From assembly GCF_029227915.1 (NCBI RefSeq), contig NC_079877.1, positions 27,119,851 through 27,183,850 on the forward strand: 64,000 nt of DNA. The letters are read 5' to 3'. The stretch comes from Hydractinia symbiolongicarpus. Lineage: Eukaryota > Cnidaria > Hydrozoa > Anthoathecata > Hydractiniidae. The position numbers and the translations under genes are program-made. Below the pieces are notes generated by a model. The model saw only the letters and a program-made list of their open reading frames with translations, made no database searches and had not been told where the DNA came from. The stretch's first letter is position 1. Every line of letters begins with the position of its first letter. This document shows positions 11,413 to 21,885 of this stretch, one piece after another.

Positions 11413-13224
11413 TTATAACAAATTGTTTACTCCGAAAATATTCTGCGGATCGATCGCGTTCTTCAGACCCTTTAATGCATTGATCCCCGCATCGGTTAAA
11501 GTTTTAGACAGAAACTGTTTTCTAATCTTTCCTACGCCGTGGTGATGGGATATGCTACCTCCGTTCCGCAAGACTTCCTCTCTCGCCGCATTTTCAACCT
11601 CCTCGTATATATGCAACGGGTTCGGTAAACCGTGATACAAAAACCCAAAATAGAAATATATGCAAGCGCCGGCGTCGTACGTTTGAGTGACGCGGCACGT
11701 TACAAATGGACGACGTGTCACTCCAAAATCTTTACATTTTCGAAAGATTTCAATTTTAACATTGCGACACAGATCCAGCACACGATCCCAAGGAACGGAC
11801 GTTTCGAATGACTCGGCAATGTAACTCATTTCTAATCCAAAATCACGTAAATATGCTATCGCGTATGTCAGGGTGTATCCGCGTTTTCCGTTCGTTTCTC
11901 CTGCGGGTATACCACCATACTTCTGCACAATATGATAAACTTTCTGTTGTTGTTCCTGGGTAACCTCCTTCGAGCCTTCGAAGAGTAAGGTCGTGACACA
12001 CATCTCCTTTGGATCGAACCCTTTTATTCGTGTAATGTAAAACGCTTTAATATAATCCATGATTCGTGTCCAAAACGGACTGCTTCCTGCTTTTAAAGCT
12101 TGACCGAACAGAAACTGTTCATTGTCCATTAACCGAATCGAAGCAGGCGCACATTTTTTCAAAGCGATTTCTCTTAAACAATGAACACCGGACTCAAAGT
12201 TTGGAAACACGACTGAACCGTACGTTTTCGCTTCCGGTAGTGGACGAATTCTTAAAGTTACTTCTGTGACAACACCAAGAATTCCTTCAGAACCAAGTAT
12301 CATGTGGTGAATATCTGGGCCTGCTGACATACGTGGAACCTGACATCTTTTTTCCATCAAACCTTGCGGCGTCACCATACGTATTCGGACAACCAAATCT
12401 TCAATGTTCCCATAGACATTCTTCTTCATACCAGACGCACGTGTAGCTACCCATCCACCAAGTGTGCTGAACTCGATCGAGTCAGGTTCATGTCCTGTGC
12501 AAAAGCCAAATTCGTACAACTTTTTCTCCAAGTCCTGGCCAACAATACCAGCTTCAACATGAGCCAATAAATTTTCTTCATCAAACCACAAAATTTTATT
12601 CATGTCAGTCATGTCAAGAGACACGATCATTCTCGTTTCGTTCTCGGGGCACGCAACGGCACCGGAAACAGTCGTTCCTCCACCGAACGGTATCACGCAA
12701 ACATTAAACTTCGTAGCAGCTTCTACAATTTTGACGACGTCGTCATGACATTGTGGCCACATCACAATATCAGGAATGCGAGCTAACTTATTGTAACGCA
12801 AATCGAATATTTCAAAGATCGTCTGACCATGCCCGTGGACAACTCTGTCCTCCGTGTCGAAAGACGCGATACCAACACCTTCAACTAGCTTCACAAAATC
12901 CTCATTTACAATAGGTTCCGGATAATCCTCAATATTCATTCGTTCACGAGAAGGACTTTGTAACGACAAATCTGCATCGCAGCGATCTTCAAACCAAGGT
13001 CCCAACTTAGGCAACATCTCATCTGCCAAAGCTGGGTATCGGCTACCTTTAAAACGAGCAAGTTTTTGCTGTTCGTTGACAATTTCAAATTTACAATCAC
13101 TATAACCCCACCCTTTCCAACGTAACACTTCCTGCCGTTTACGCGGGTAAGCTTTAAACTTGTCTGTATTTTCATGAGTAAAGTTCATTTTTATACTCTC
13201 TGCAGTAAAGTTGTTACTAGCCAT
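11413..13224 (-). CDS. AGPS: Alkylglycerone-phosphate synthase (alkyl-DHAP synthase)
   Basis: A 603-residue frame in one exon. The enzyme makes the ether bond of ether lipids and plasmalogens by swapping the acyl chain of acyl-DHAP for a fatty alcohol; it is FAD-dependent and normally peroxisomal. RQEVLRWKGWGYSD (31-44) starts the conserved region. The FAD-binding PCMH domain spans about 150-330, with IPFGGGTTVSG at 178-188, TGHEPDSIEFSTLGGW at 243-258 and RASGMKKNVYGNIEDL at 262-277. The C-terminal domain has the CAPASIRLMDN motif (358-368), QTYDAGACIYFYF (514-526) and the SHHHGVGK active-site motif (559-566). The end, IFGVNNLL, matches the family's usual C-terminus. The human protein is 658 residues and carries an N-terminal PTS2. 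No PTS2 or PTS1 is visible here. The lack of introns is unusual for an animal AGPS and suggests intron loss or a retrocopy. Confidence 0.95.
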   Translation of the reverse strand: MASNNFTAESIKMNFTHENTDKFKAYPRKRQEVLRWKGWGYSDCKFEIVNEQQKLARFKGSRYPALADEMLPKLGPWFEDRCDADLSLQSPSRERMNIEDYPEPIVNEDFVKLVEGVGIASFDTEDRVVHGHGQTIFEIFDLRYNKLARIPDIVMWPQCHDDVVKIVEAATKFNVCVIPFGGGTTVSGAVACPENETRMIVSLDMTDMNKILWFDEENLLAHVEAGIVGQDLEKKLYEFGFCTGHEPDSIEFSTLGGWVATRASGMKKNVYGNIEDLVVRIRMVTPQGLMEKRCQVPRMSAGPDIHHMILGSEGILGVVTEVTLRIRPLPEAKTYGSVVFPNFESGVHCLREIALKKCAPASIRLMDNEQFLFGQALKAGSSPFWTRIMDYIKAFYITRIKGFDPKEMCVTTLLFEGSKEVTQEQQQKVYHIVQKYGGIPAGETNGKRGYTLTYAIAYLRDFGLEMSYIAESFETSVPWDRVLDLCRNVKIEIFRKCKDFGVTRRPFVTCRVTQTYDAGACIYFYFGFLYHGLPNPLHIYEEVENAAREEVLRNGGSISHHHGVGKIRKQFLSKTLTDAGINALKGLKNAIDPQNIFGVNNLL

Positions 13225-13258
13225 GTTTTTTTATTCTAAATAAAAAATAAAAAAAAAA
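13225..13258 (-). promoter_or_regulatory. Candidate 3' splice acceptor before AGPS
   Basis: On the minus strand a long T-rich tract ends in TTTAG at 13236, then 11 bases containing an in-frame TAA lead to the AGPS ATG at 13224. This is a good acceptor for a 5'UTR intron or a spliced leader, and it rules out in-frame coding sequence being added upstream through this site. Confidence 0.45.
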
Positions 13259-13662
13259 TGCAAAATGTAACATACAAGGCAAACAAATGGGATAACTAAA
13301 TACAGTCACATAGAAACAACAATGGAATAAGAAATATATAAATTTAGGACAAGCTTGCTTCGCCGGTTTAATAATGACACTGAAACGCACAACAACAATG
13401 AGGCCACAGCTGCTTGTACTACACATGTAAATAGAGTGGCCCTGAGGGACAGAGAATAAAAAATAGAACTAAAAATATGTGTCAGATAATATTTACAGGG
13501 AACCTGGGGTATAAAATGATGTTGAACTTGTATTTTAGACCCTAAAAAGTTTGTTAATAAGTCTTCACAATAATTTAATAAGTATTCACATTTAAAGAAA
13601 TTCAGATTTAATTATTCACAAGGTTAAAAAAATTGCAAAATGTTTTGAATCAATTTTATAGG

Positions 13663-13899
13663 AACAACGGTGCATATGTAGGATATATACCCAAGTGCTG
13701 CAAAGATGGAAAGTTGCAATGGTCGCTTACACATACTTTTCACACTGGTGTGAACTCAAACATAAATTCATATTTACAACAAAAAGTCAAAAAAAAAACA
13801 AGTGCAAAAAAGAAAGTAAAAGATGGCAAACGAAACACTGTTTTTTGTCAGCAGCAACCTTATATAACAGAATTTTTCGTAACAGAGAATGACCTATAG
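13663..13899 (+). CDS. Possible 3'-terminal exon of an unrecognised gene
   Basis: After a T-rich AATTTTATAG acceptor-like site (ending about 13662) the frame reads NNGAYVGYIPKCCKDGKLQW, then a lysine-rich tail and a stop at 13897-13899. The Gly/Tyr/Cys/Asp pattern faintly recalls a thyroglobulin type-1 domain (GAYxPxCxxDGxxxxxQ), but the later CWC part is missing. It sits head-to-head with AGPS, whose transcript starts nearby. It may be a chance frame. Confidence 0.2.
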   Translation, partial: NNGAYVGYIPKCCKDGKLQWSLTHTFHTGVNSNINSYLQQKVKKKTSAKKKVKDGKRNTVFCQQQPYITEFFVTENDL

Positions 13900-14270
13900 T
13901 CAGACCTACCCAGTCCCACAGTATATAGACTAGTTACAAGTTAAATACAGACTAAATTCGAATATATACATAATTAAACGGTTTAACGTATATGTATATG
14001 TAATCGCACGTTTACGAGTGCAATTAGGAAATAATCGAACGAGTATTTTTTTTCGCTTTCAATTTTCCGAGTCTGTGAGGACGAGGATAAATTTAAAAAG
14101 CAAAAAAATTACGAGTTCGATTATTTCCAATTGCACGAGTAAACGTTCGATTACAAGCTAATCACACAATGAACTATTTTTCTAAGAGTCATAATCATGA
14201 TTAACAATAACAGGATGTTCTATTTAGAAAAAAATAAAAAACATAATAAGTTGAGTTCGAATTTATAACA
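13900..14270. other. Intergenic stretch with an imperfect inverted repeat
   Basis: Around 13990-14160, TAATCGCACGTTTACGAGTGCAATT and a later copy on the other strand (AATTGCACGAGTAAACGTTCG-like) form an imperfect inverted pair with a centre near 14075. This may be a decayed foldback element. Confidence 0.45.
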
Positions 14271-14271
14271 T

Positions 14272-14432
14272 CATAAAATATATATTATAATACCCGTATA
14301 CGTCTGTCCGTCTGTCTGTCACGCAAAATGGTAGCTTAGCTGCGCATGTAGCGAGACGCACGCAATGCGGTATAAAAAGGACGGGCAAACCCGTGGATTT
14401 TTCCACGGCCTAACGACTAAATTATCGGTGCT
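14272..14432 (-). mobile_element. Hairpin-headed short element, near-complete copy
   Basis: Read on the minus strand, the element starts at about 14427 with TTTAGTCGTTAGGCCGTGGA. It folds into a stem (CCGTGGA, loop AAAA, TCCACGG; about 14395-14412) followed by GGTTTGCCCGTCC. It ends near 14280 with GTGACAGACAGACGGACAG and GTATACGGGTATTATAATA. Total length is about 150 bp with no coding capacity. This is the best short reference copy of the family in the window. Confidence 0.65.
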
Positions 14433-14929
14433 CCTTAAAAAGGGCAGTAAGATTCTAGAGTGCAATTAAGAAGTAATTGCACTGCACATAGTGAAATTAC
14501 GATATAATTTGCACTGTAGAAGAGGCGCCAAAAATAGGTCATCGTGTGATTATACATAGAATTGTGTTCCATATCCTTTTTTAAAAAAAGTTCTATGCCA
14601 CTAAAATCTATATGTCAACTTTCCTCAATTCTGTACCGATTATATAATAATATGCGGTATATAGCTTGCCATTTAGTTAAATGCTAATTAATTATTAGCT
14701 GTTCTCACAACAATCAGTCATGTGAACTCTTCAATTTTAGGGCTTTGATCACTAATATTCACGTCCTTTGAAGTTGCTAATTTTGATATGTTATATACAC
14801 CACCAACTTACTTTAATAGCTTTACTATAAAAGTCAGAAGAATCGATGATGAACAAAACAAACTTCAACCAAAGTAAAAGACCAAGGAACTCAAATAATC
14901 ATGATATAAAGGATTCTTGTATGGACCAT
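14433..14929. other. Intergenic stretch
   Basis: AT-rich. No gene seen. Confidence 0.35.
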
Positions 14930-15054
14930 TGCTGTTAATCTCAATACTTGATTTACTTATTTTATTCCTTAGTATGAAGGTGTCATCATAGTGAACTGGA
15001 TTGCATAGTGGAAGAACCACCTCGCAATCTACAGCTAACAATCTAAGTTTAACA
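14930..15054 (+). repeat. Likely 5' LTR of the copia-type element
   Basis: It starts TGCTG and ends TTTAACA. It is matched at 20471-20612 through blocks TTGATTTACTT, AAGGTGTCATCATAGTGA, CTGGATTGC and TAACAATCTA. The two copies differ by indels and substitutions, so the insertion is old. Confidence 0.55.
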
Positions 15055-15067
15055 ATGGTAGCAGAGG
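15055..15067 (+). other. Candidate primer-binding site
   Basis: ATGGTAGCAGAGG follows the LTR end directly. It resembles the TGGTATCAGAGC primer sites (complementary to the 3' end of initiator Met-tRNA) known in copia elements. Confidence 0.4.
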
Positions 15068-15179
15068 GTCAAAATACATATTAGAAGTTATACCAAACAA
15101 CAAAAGTGCAAGAGGTATATAAATTACTTAATATTGTTCGTCATGAGTGGTATTTAACCACATTTGATCAATCAATCCT

Positions 15180-15430
15180 GATAAAGATGACGATTATGCA
15201 GCCTGGAAGAATGATGTGGAAGTTTGGTAGGCATTTACCAAAGAAGAGCCTATTTATCATTGAAAGGCAAGGCACAGGAAGCTGTAAGAGGAATGGCATT
15301 CAGAGTAAATACACTGGATACAGTATTTCTAACCGATGAGACCACTAGAACCGAGTATATCATCCATCCAAAGGGTTTGTTGAATATAGAAAAAACAGTG
15401 GTGATATGAAAAACATTGTAAAGAAGTCAA
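15180..15430 (+). pseudogene. copia gag fragment
   Basis: One frame gives DDYAAWKNDVEVW, followed after a shift by LKGKAQEAVRGM. This is the gag pattern of copia-type elements of aquatic invertebrates, in which a Trp-Lys-x-Asp-Val box is followed by a KGKAxEAVRxL-like box. Stops and shifts break it. Confidence 0.5.
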
Positions 15431-15719
15431 AATATTTAACTAACAGATAAGTACAGGTGTACAGGCTTTCTTTCTCCTACAAGCAGCCAATTAACCTTCA
15501 GAATTTGAAAAACTAGCTCGAGCAAAGTTAGAAAATACATACAGATGATATAAAAGATTCTTCGGTATTTGTTCCTGTGAAACAAGAAAGAATCGTTTAT
15601 AATATAGAGAAAGAGAAGGAGGAAGCCGTGGCTTTCAAAATGGAAGATGGATAGATAAATATTAAAACAGAGGAAAGAGTAATGCCATATTTGCAATTCA
15701 ACAAAACATTTTGCAATGG

Positions 15720-16930
15720 AACATCCTGACTAAGAAAGAACTGAAGAATCTGAACCATCTATGGCATCCATATAAACTGGGAAACCTGACTAACACGGTA
15801 TACTCTTAGAGAACCTGGGATAACGAATCTTATATCTGGACTGGCATGGATAGGAATTTATCACAAATTTCAGAGACAAAAAATGTACGGAGGTTGACAA
15901 AAGTGAACCTCCTGGAAACGCAGTGTTTCGTTTTGAGATGGGATTAAGAGTAGAAGCATAAAAATGTGTAACCATTCCATTAAAATTTGAAAAGAGATAG
16001 AGAAAGTTAAAGGTTAAAGTTGTGAAAAACGTTATTCCTTTTAATAAGTAAACCTCCTATGTCTTCCATTAGAAATAAAATTTTTAAAGCATTTTATAGA
16101 AAATAACAAGATAAAGTTGAAATGTAATTAATCTGGTCACTACTGCACACCTCTGACAACTTTGGCTGATGAAAATTGTATAGTATATTCCACATGACAA
16201 GACTAAGAAGAAGGAAGTGGTAGTATGCAGAATATTCCAATGTGGATTGCTTACTTTGGATCTCCGTAAAAGTTTCACAATAATTGTGGTGGTGAATTTT
16301 GCAATGATGTCATTCCAGAAATGGATGAAAATTGGGTATTGAATTAACCACAACACCAGTTGAATCTCCATTTAGTAATGGAGTTGTGAAAGAAATACTA
16401 AAATTTTATAAGAGTCGATGAAGACAATGAATGATACAAAATGTGACAAGGAGACATCTCTTGCTTGGACAGTATCAGCAAAGAACAAACTTCAAAATCA
16501 AGGCAGTTTTTCAGCAAATCAACTTGTGTTTGAAGCAAACGTAAACATTACCATCTATTATCACTGATTTGCTACCAGCTTTAAAACCTGTTTCTTCCAG
16601 TGAGACAATTACAATAAATTTCAATGATTATATATACATATATAAACCAAACCAACTTGTCAAGAAAAAGACGTGCTAAAATGACGTGCCATAATGACAG
16701 AAAATATAGTGAAGTTCATTATGAAAATGGTGACAAAGTACTTTACCACAGGAAAGACACAAAAGGTTGGAAAGGTCCTGGTACCAGTTCTTGAAGTGGA
16801 TGGAAATTCAATTCTTGTGCGTCATGGAAGTGCATTTTACAGATGCCATCCATGTGAAATAATGAAGGCGATACAATCAATTGGAGCACGATACACAAAC
16901 CCAAAAAATCACAGGAAAACAAAATGAAGA
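15720..16930 (+). pseudogene. copia GAG-pre-integrase and integrase fragments
   Basis: Pieces in different frames include KELKNLNHLWHPYKLG (GAG-pre-integrase, His-Pro box), FHNNCGGEFCNDVIPEMDE (integrase core; the usual DNGGEF Asp is here Cys/Asn) and SPFSNGVV. Then come LAWTVSAKNKLQN and, at 16730-16900, the C-terminal region with HRKDTKGWKGPG and SILVRHGSAFYRCHPC. The order and spacing match copia integrases. Several frameshifts and stops make it non-functional. Confidence 0.65.
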
Positions 16931-18280
16931 CAGATGATAAATGGAAAATACAGGAACATCTATAATGTGTGCAAAAAGGAAGGAATTGTGGACAATGACT
17001 TAACCAGTGTTGAGAATAATGGGTGTGACACTAGTATTCCAGATGGACCTGGTATAGATCATAAGAGATAAGAGATAATACGAGAGTCGTTGAAGATTAC
17101 GACAGAGTTCAAGAGAATAGAGAGAGGGAGAGGGAATAGCAAGAGAAAGGGAGATAAATAGTGGCGAAGAAAATGAAATTAATGTTGATAACCAAATTAA
17201 GAAAATAACAAAGTCAGATAACTTGCAAATACAAAAGTAACACAAGATTTAATTAATGATGAAATATGGCAGTAGTGGCAGAGCATCTAAATAGCCAAAA
17301 ACAACTGGAGGCTCTAGACATTGGACTAATGTGAAATTAGTTAGTAAAAATGATCTAAGTAGCATTAATTGGAAGGAAATATCTTGGTGGAAAAAACTTG
17401 ATAATGAAGAGAATCTGCTTTTGTTGACATCTTGTGATGAGGTTAAGGACATAATGAAAAATATGAGGCTCTTTTTGGCTGAATTGTGGACATTGACATA
17501 CAGTGTTAAGTTTTATCATTTATGAAATTACTTTAAGTTTTGTTAAAAAGAGATTTTGTGCTGTCTTTAAAAAAAGATAAAATTTTAACATTTTGAAGAA
17601 AACATATTGATAGGAACAAAATTGGATACTAACACTTAACTAGGAAACAAAAAAAAATGATAAAAATTTAACAAGTGGATTTCTTTGAAAATGATAAAAA
17701 GTGGTATAAAATCTTTTTAAGATTTTCTAATCACTTCCCCTTGTTACATAATACTAACAGGATCATATTAGACAATTTACAATTTTTGACTTGAAAAAAA
17801 AAAAGTGACAAAAATATAACAGCCTAGAGTTCAGATTTTGTTAATTTTTATCACGAAATTGCTTGAAAACAAAAAAAGTTAAACTACACATTCTTGGATA
17901 ATTCATTTAGAACAAGTCTCATATAAAATTAAAGACACATAGAAATGTCAAACATAAACAAATAATTATAAAATATTAACAAATTATCAATATTTCATCA
18001 ATATCCTAATATATCTATTTTTTTCTTATTCTTATTTATATGGAAAAATATAGTTTAGTTAAAAAGATTCTATAATTAGATCCAGATATTCACAAATATG
18101 ATAAAAGCTTAACAATGTCAATTTTTTATCACAATTCTGTAAAGAAAGATATTTTTTAATTTCTTTCCAATGCAGTCTTGTAAAGTACAATAGTACCCAT
18201 CATCTGGGAAATTTTTATTAGAATAAACTAAAAATTGAGTGAGCTATATATGACAAAATCATTTTTTTCACAAATTTTCA

Positions 18281-19470
18281 ATGCCCACAATGAAGCTTCA
18301 TATTTTTGATCATGTCCTTAACCAAGCTGTGATCAACGCAAAGTCAATAGAATTAAAAAAATTGGGAGATAATCAAGTCTTTCTTTGGATAGATGATAAC
18401 GGTGAGGAAACAGAATCTTGTAAATACGTGATTACTGAAAAGGAAAAAGAAGATCCTATAGCATGCTGAAAGCAGGACTTGTGGCAAGGGGCTTTGAAGA
18501 AAGAAGAGCTGGTAGACGGAAGACCATTTGGAACCACGCCACAAGTCAGTCTGACCTTCATTGTCACAGAGAATACTGCAAGAGTGCGCACCCATGCAAC
18601 TTAAATTAACCAGAACATGGGAGAGGTTAAGTGACCTTTACCTTAAAAAAGCTTTCGGACGAATGTTCTCCTATGTAATACCAAAGAAAAAACATGTTGA
18701 ATAAAGTTAAAGTTAAAAGGGGAAAGAGAAATAAAAAATAACTAAAAATATATTTAATCCCAACAACATATAGAAAATCTGCCAACATATCAACGTTGTT
18801 TTAACTTTGCACTCGTGGTTAATACGTTTCACAAAACTCATTTCTTTGCAGCTATAACATATAACGTTGTGGTAAACAAAAAATAGTTAATTGTGAATCA
18901 CATTTGCAAATATTCACATAGCACTCGTAATTTTTTAGCGGGTTCAAGATATTCAAGATATAGCCTGACATGTAGTCGACAAGCTTTGAGAAAAATATTT
19001 GTATCTGCTAGTACATTTGGAAAGTTTAAAAAGTAGAACTGCATTTTCACAAGGTGATGTAATAGAAATAGCAGTCTTCATAAACCCCCCTGAAGATTTG
19101 CTTCTGAAGGGAAGAGCTGGAAGCTTATGCGTTGCCTGTATATATGGCTTGAATGATGCACCTCGTATGTGGTATAAATAAAGTTAAAAAGTGCTGCTTG
19201 ATTTTAGAGAACAGAGATTTTGTATGACAATGCATTATTTTCATGACAATAAAAAAATAATGTTGTATTCTGGTAACTCGATGACTTCATATCCTGCGGA
19301 ACAAAGAAATGGAAAGAAACTGTTATTCAAACTATGTTCAGGACCTTCAAAATTAATTAGTAGTAAGTTATAGAGTGGTTCTTTCAGAGTCAAGTTATGG
19401 CTGTCGGTAACTTCAGTACCCACAAAAGTACTATTTCATGTGTTTATCAAACAGTTGTGGTAGTGACAGC
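18281..19470 (+). pseudogene. copia reverse transcriptase remnant
   Basis: AKSIELKKLGDNQVFLWID (N-terminal finger region) and YVITEKEKED lead, after a frameshift, to KAGLVARGFEE. The palm follows: TAFSQGDVIEIAVFINPPED and CIYGLNDAPRMWYK. After another shift comes DDFISCGTKKWKE, the catalytic DD box. This is the canonical order of a Ty1/copia RT (KARLVARGF, AFLQG, YGLxxAPRxW, VDD). At least three frame breaks are needed, so the gene is dead. Confidence 0.7.
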
Positions 19471-19489
19471 CAGATAATTTTGCCACTGG

Positions 19490-19996
19490 TCAAGAAGTAT
19501 AAGGTATATCAAAGGTACTGATGGTACACACAGGAAAATTTCCTACATCATGTACTGAACCGGTAAAATATGCGAACACATTGGTAAATTTATTTGGATG
19601 ATCGCAGACTGCTTGCAAAACAACCGATAAAAAACCTTTTCTGTTTATGAATGCCTTATTGTGGGTTTCTTTTCCACTGATCATTATGTGTCATCCATCA
19701 ATTGCTCCAATTACGCTATCCATTCCATTTATTTTTCAAAATACTTTAACTAATTCTATTACTTCCGTTCCTGTGAGCCATTTAATCAATTTATTAGTCA
19801 TCAAACCCAAACAGACTGTGACAATCTGAAAACAATTTTCAGAACAGTCAACATGTATAATCTGTCTGCAATAGATCAATAGTTCTTTTGAAGCACTGTA
19901 CCAAAAGTACATACAAATTTTCTTGCCAAGTTCTGTCATAGGATGACCACCACTTTGTTTTTGTTGAACAGAAGTAATTAACTTAACACACTGCAA
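19490..19996 (-). pseudogene. PIF/Harbinger transposase fragment nested in the copia element
   Basis: On the minus strand, the piece at 19736-19996 gives GGHPMTELGKKICMYFWY and the DNA-binding-region pattern ending IKWLTGTEVIE. The piece at 19490-19684 gives NKAFINRKGFLSVVLQAVCD and AYFTGSVHDVGNF, the NRKG(FY)xSxNxQAVCD and PGSxHDxRxF signature of PIF/Harbinger DDE transposases. The two lie in the right order with a frame break between them, and the first-Asp (DG) and C-terminal Glu regions are absent. It is a different lineage from the intact element at 56.8-59.9 kb and lies antisense to the host retroelement. Confidence 0.65.
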
Positions 19997-20470
19997 AGAT
20001 TCTCAACGAAAGTATGGCTCAGTTTGAAGTGCAACTTGAACATGTTACTGTTAACAGAACGATTTTTCCAATATAGTCAGCAACTTCTACCAATGAATGT
20101 ATTTGTGAAATACAGGTATTAATTGCAGAAATTATGACATATATATTAATTTTTTGTTGACACTGTTGACCCCAAATATTTATTTTTCTCTTACGCTGAG
20201 TAGAGATAATTTTCACTGGTCTTAATTATGCGATGTCTTATATAATTATTTTAACATGAATGCCATTACGAAAGAAGCATTGCTACTTTCATAATAGCTT
20301 TTGGCAGTTGGCTGTGGTTCGATTTTTTCAGGCACAAACTTTGTTGGTATCTGCACTGGCAGCCAGATTTACATATGAAAAAATTGGCCCTTCGTTTTAC
20401 ATATACATTATTGGTTCAAATATCCAATGGCTTTTAATAAGGTTTATTGGCGTTCAGAAGGCAGCCCCAA

Positions 20471-20612
20471 TGCTGATCTTAACATTTGATTTACTTTTGT
20501 TATAGTAGTACCCTAGCATAATATTGCGAAGGTGTCATCATAGTGAGCTGGATTGCTACGGGAAGTACCATTTCACAATCTATATACAACAGGTAACAAT
20601 CTATGTTTAACA
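20471..20612 (+). repeat. Likely 3' LTR of the copia-type element
   Basis: Matches 14930-15054; see that entry. It ends TTTAACA, as the left copy does. Confidence 0.5.
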
Positions 20613-20724
20613 ATTGCCTACATTCAAAATCTTAAATGTGATAATTCTTTCTAAAGTTCTTGTTATACACAATAATATGCCATACATAAAGACATTGTAA
20701 AATACCCTGATTTTTAAAAATGTA

Positions 20725-20870
20725 GGGCATAAAAACCACCCAAAGTAGGGCATTTTAATATTGACGATTTTTGACTAACTTTGGGCTGGATAAAAACTAC
20801 CCAAAGTAGGGAATTTTAATATTGATGATTTTTGACCGAGTTTGGGTGGGAATAAAAACCATTTAAAGTC
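20725..20870 (+). repeat. Tandem repeat of about 60 bp, 2.4 units
   Basis: Units begin at 20725, 20783 and 20844. Each carries ACCACCCAAAGTAGGG-like and ATTTTAATATTGAYGATTTT-like blocks. The unit lengths (58 and 61 bp) differ by small indels. Confidence 0.8.
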
Positions 20871-21539
20871 TAGCAGCTTTCCCACCAAATACTACCTTGT
20901 AGGGAGTCACTTTTATGTTTTGCACAAATGAAGTGTTCACGGCATCTAAAACATGTAAACATACTAAGATTACTTACCATACCATAGCCTTTTAGCAAAA
21001 AAAGTTCGTTGCCAGCTTGGTGCAAAATTTAGAAGCATAAACAAAAATCAGAAAAACTTCGCTGACAGAGTTTTTTAGACTTTGAACATATTTAACAGAA
21101 TACACTATATTAACTTTCAAAATACTAACACTGGATTTCTGGCAGCCAATCAGACCAGTTGCATGTTCCCGTGGCGTTCTCGGGCGCTGATCATTGTCTA
21201 AATTTTTTTATTGCCTTGTTCCACCATGCCTTGTGATTGTGAAAGACCTGGACTCTCCAAGCCATAACATAACTGTTGCACGAATGTTGTTGTTCACAAA
21301 TATCAATGAATGAACATGTTTAGAGAACAGACAGTACAGAAATATAATTAATGTGTTTCTTCTGTATGTTTATTTCAGGGAGATGTATTATCTTTGTAGA
21401 TAAACCAAAGCAAAGCAGTACTCAGCTGTTTTAATAACTGGGAAAGGTAAATTAAACTTTAAGGTGTTTCGCAGGATTTTAGTTTCATGAGAGAGCAATG
21501 TTAACATTTTCTAATTAAATTCCTTTAGCATAGGTGAAG
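20871..21539. other. Intergenic stretch before the LINE
   Basis: No gene or clear repeat seen. Confidence 0.35.
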
Positions 21540-21885
21540 GGTCTCTTTAAGAGACAAGAGAGGAGTTGAACGTCCTCCACCATACCTTAGTTTAAAGGGG
21601 CGATTGTGGAAGTCTCATGAAATGCCACATAGTGTTGGTGTCACTTTAAAAAACACCCAGTTCGGTCTGTGAACGGTTGGCACTAGGAAGGGCATCCGCT
21701 GTAAAGCTGTAAAACAATGCCAAAACTCTTTATTAATAGCCGCAAGAATAGTTGATCAGACAAACTGCGTAAACGGGGCTGGAACTCTAAGGAGTAAAGG
21801 TGTCGCGCACGGTAGGACAGATGTCAGGTGTGAGCATCGTCAGACCGTTACCCAGCTATCACATCACAAGGTAGATAACACTAGG

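Larger units (their letters stand above)
14930..20612 (+). mobile_element. Decayed Ty1/copia-type LTR retrotransposon
   Basis: Fragments of a copia-order polyprotein lie in sequence on the plus strand: gag-like near 15180, the GAG-pre-integrase zone near 15735, integrase core near 16230-16380, the integrase C-terminal zone at 16700-16920, and reverse transcriptase at 18290-19400. They are flanked by similar sequences at 14930-15054 and 20471-20612 that look like short LTRs, and TGGTAGCAGAGG just after the left one resembles an initiator-Met tRNA primer site. Every domain is broken by frameshifts and stops. A minus-strand Harbinger fragment lies near the 3' end. No matching 5 bp target duplication was found, so the outer limits are approximate. 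Confidence 0.75.

Noticed and set aside
20260-20505. 81-residue plus-strand frame before the 3' LTR as the copia RNase H domain
   Set aside because: It lacks the expected acidic residues and family motifs, so it cannot be claimed.
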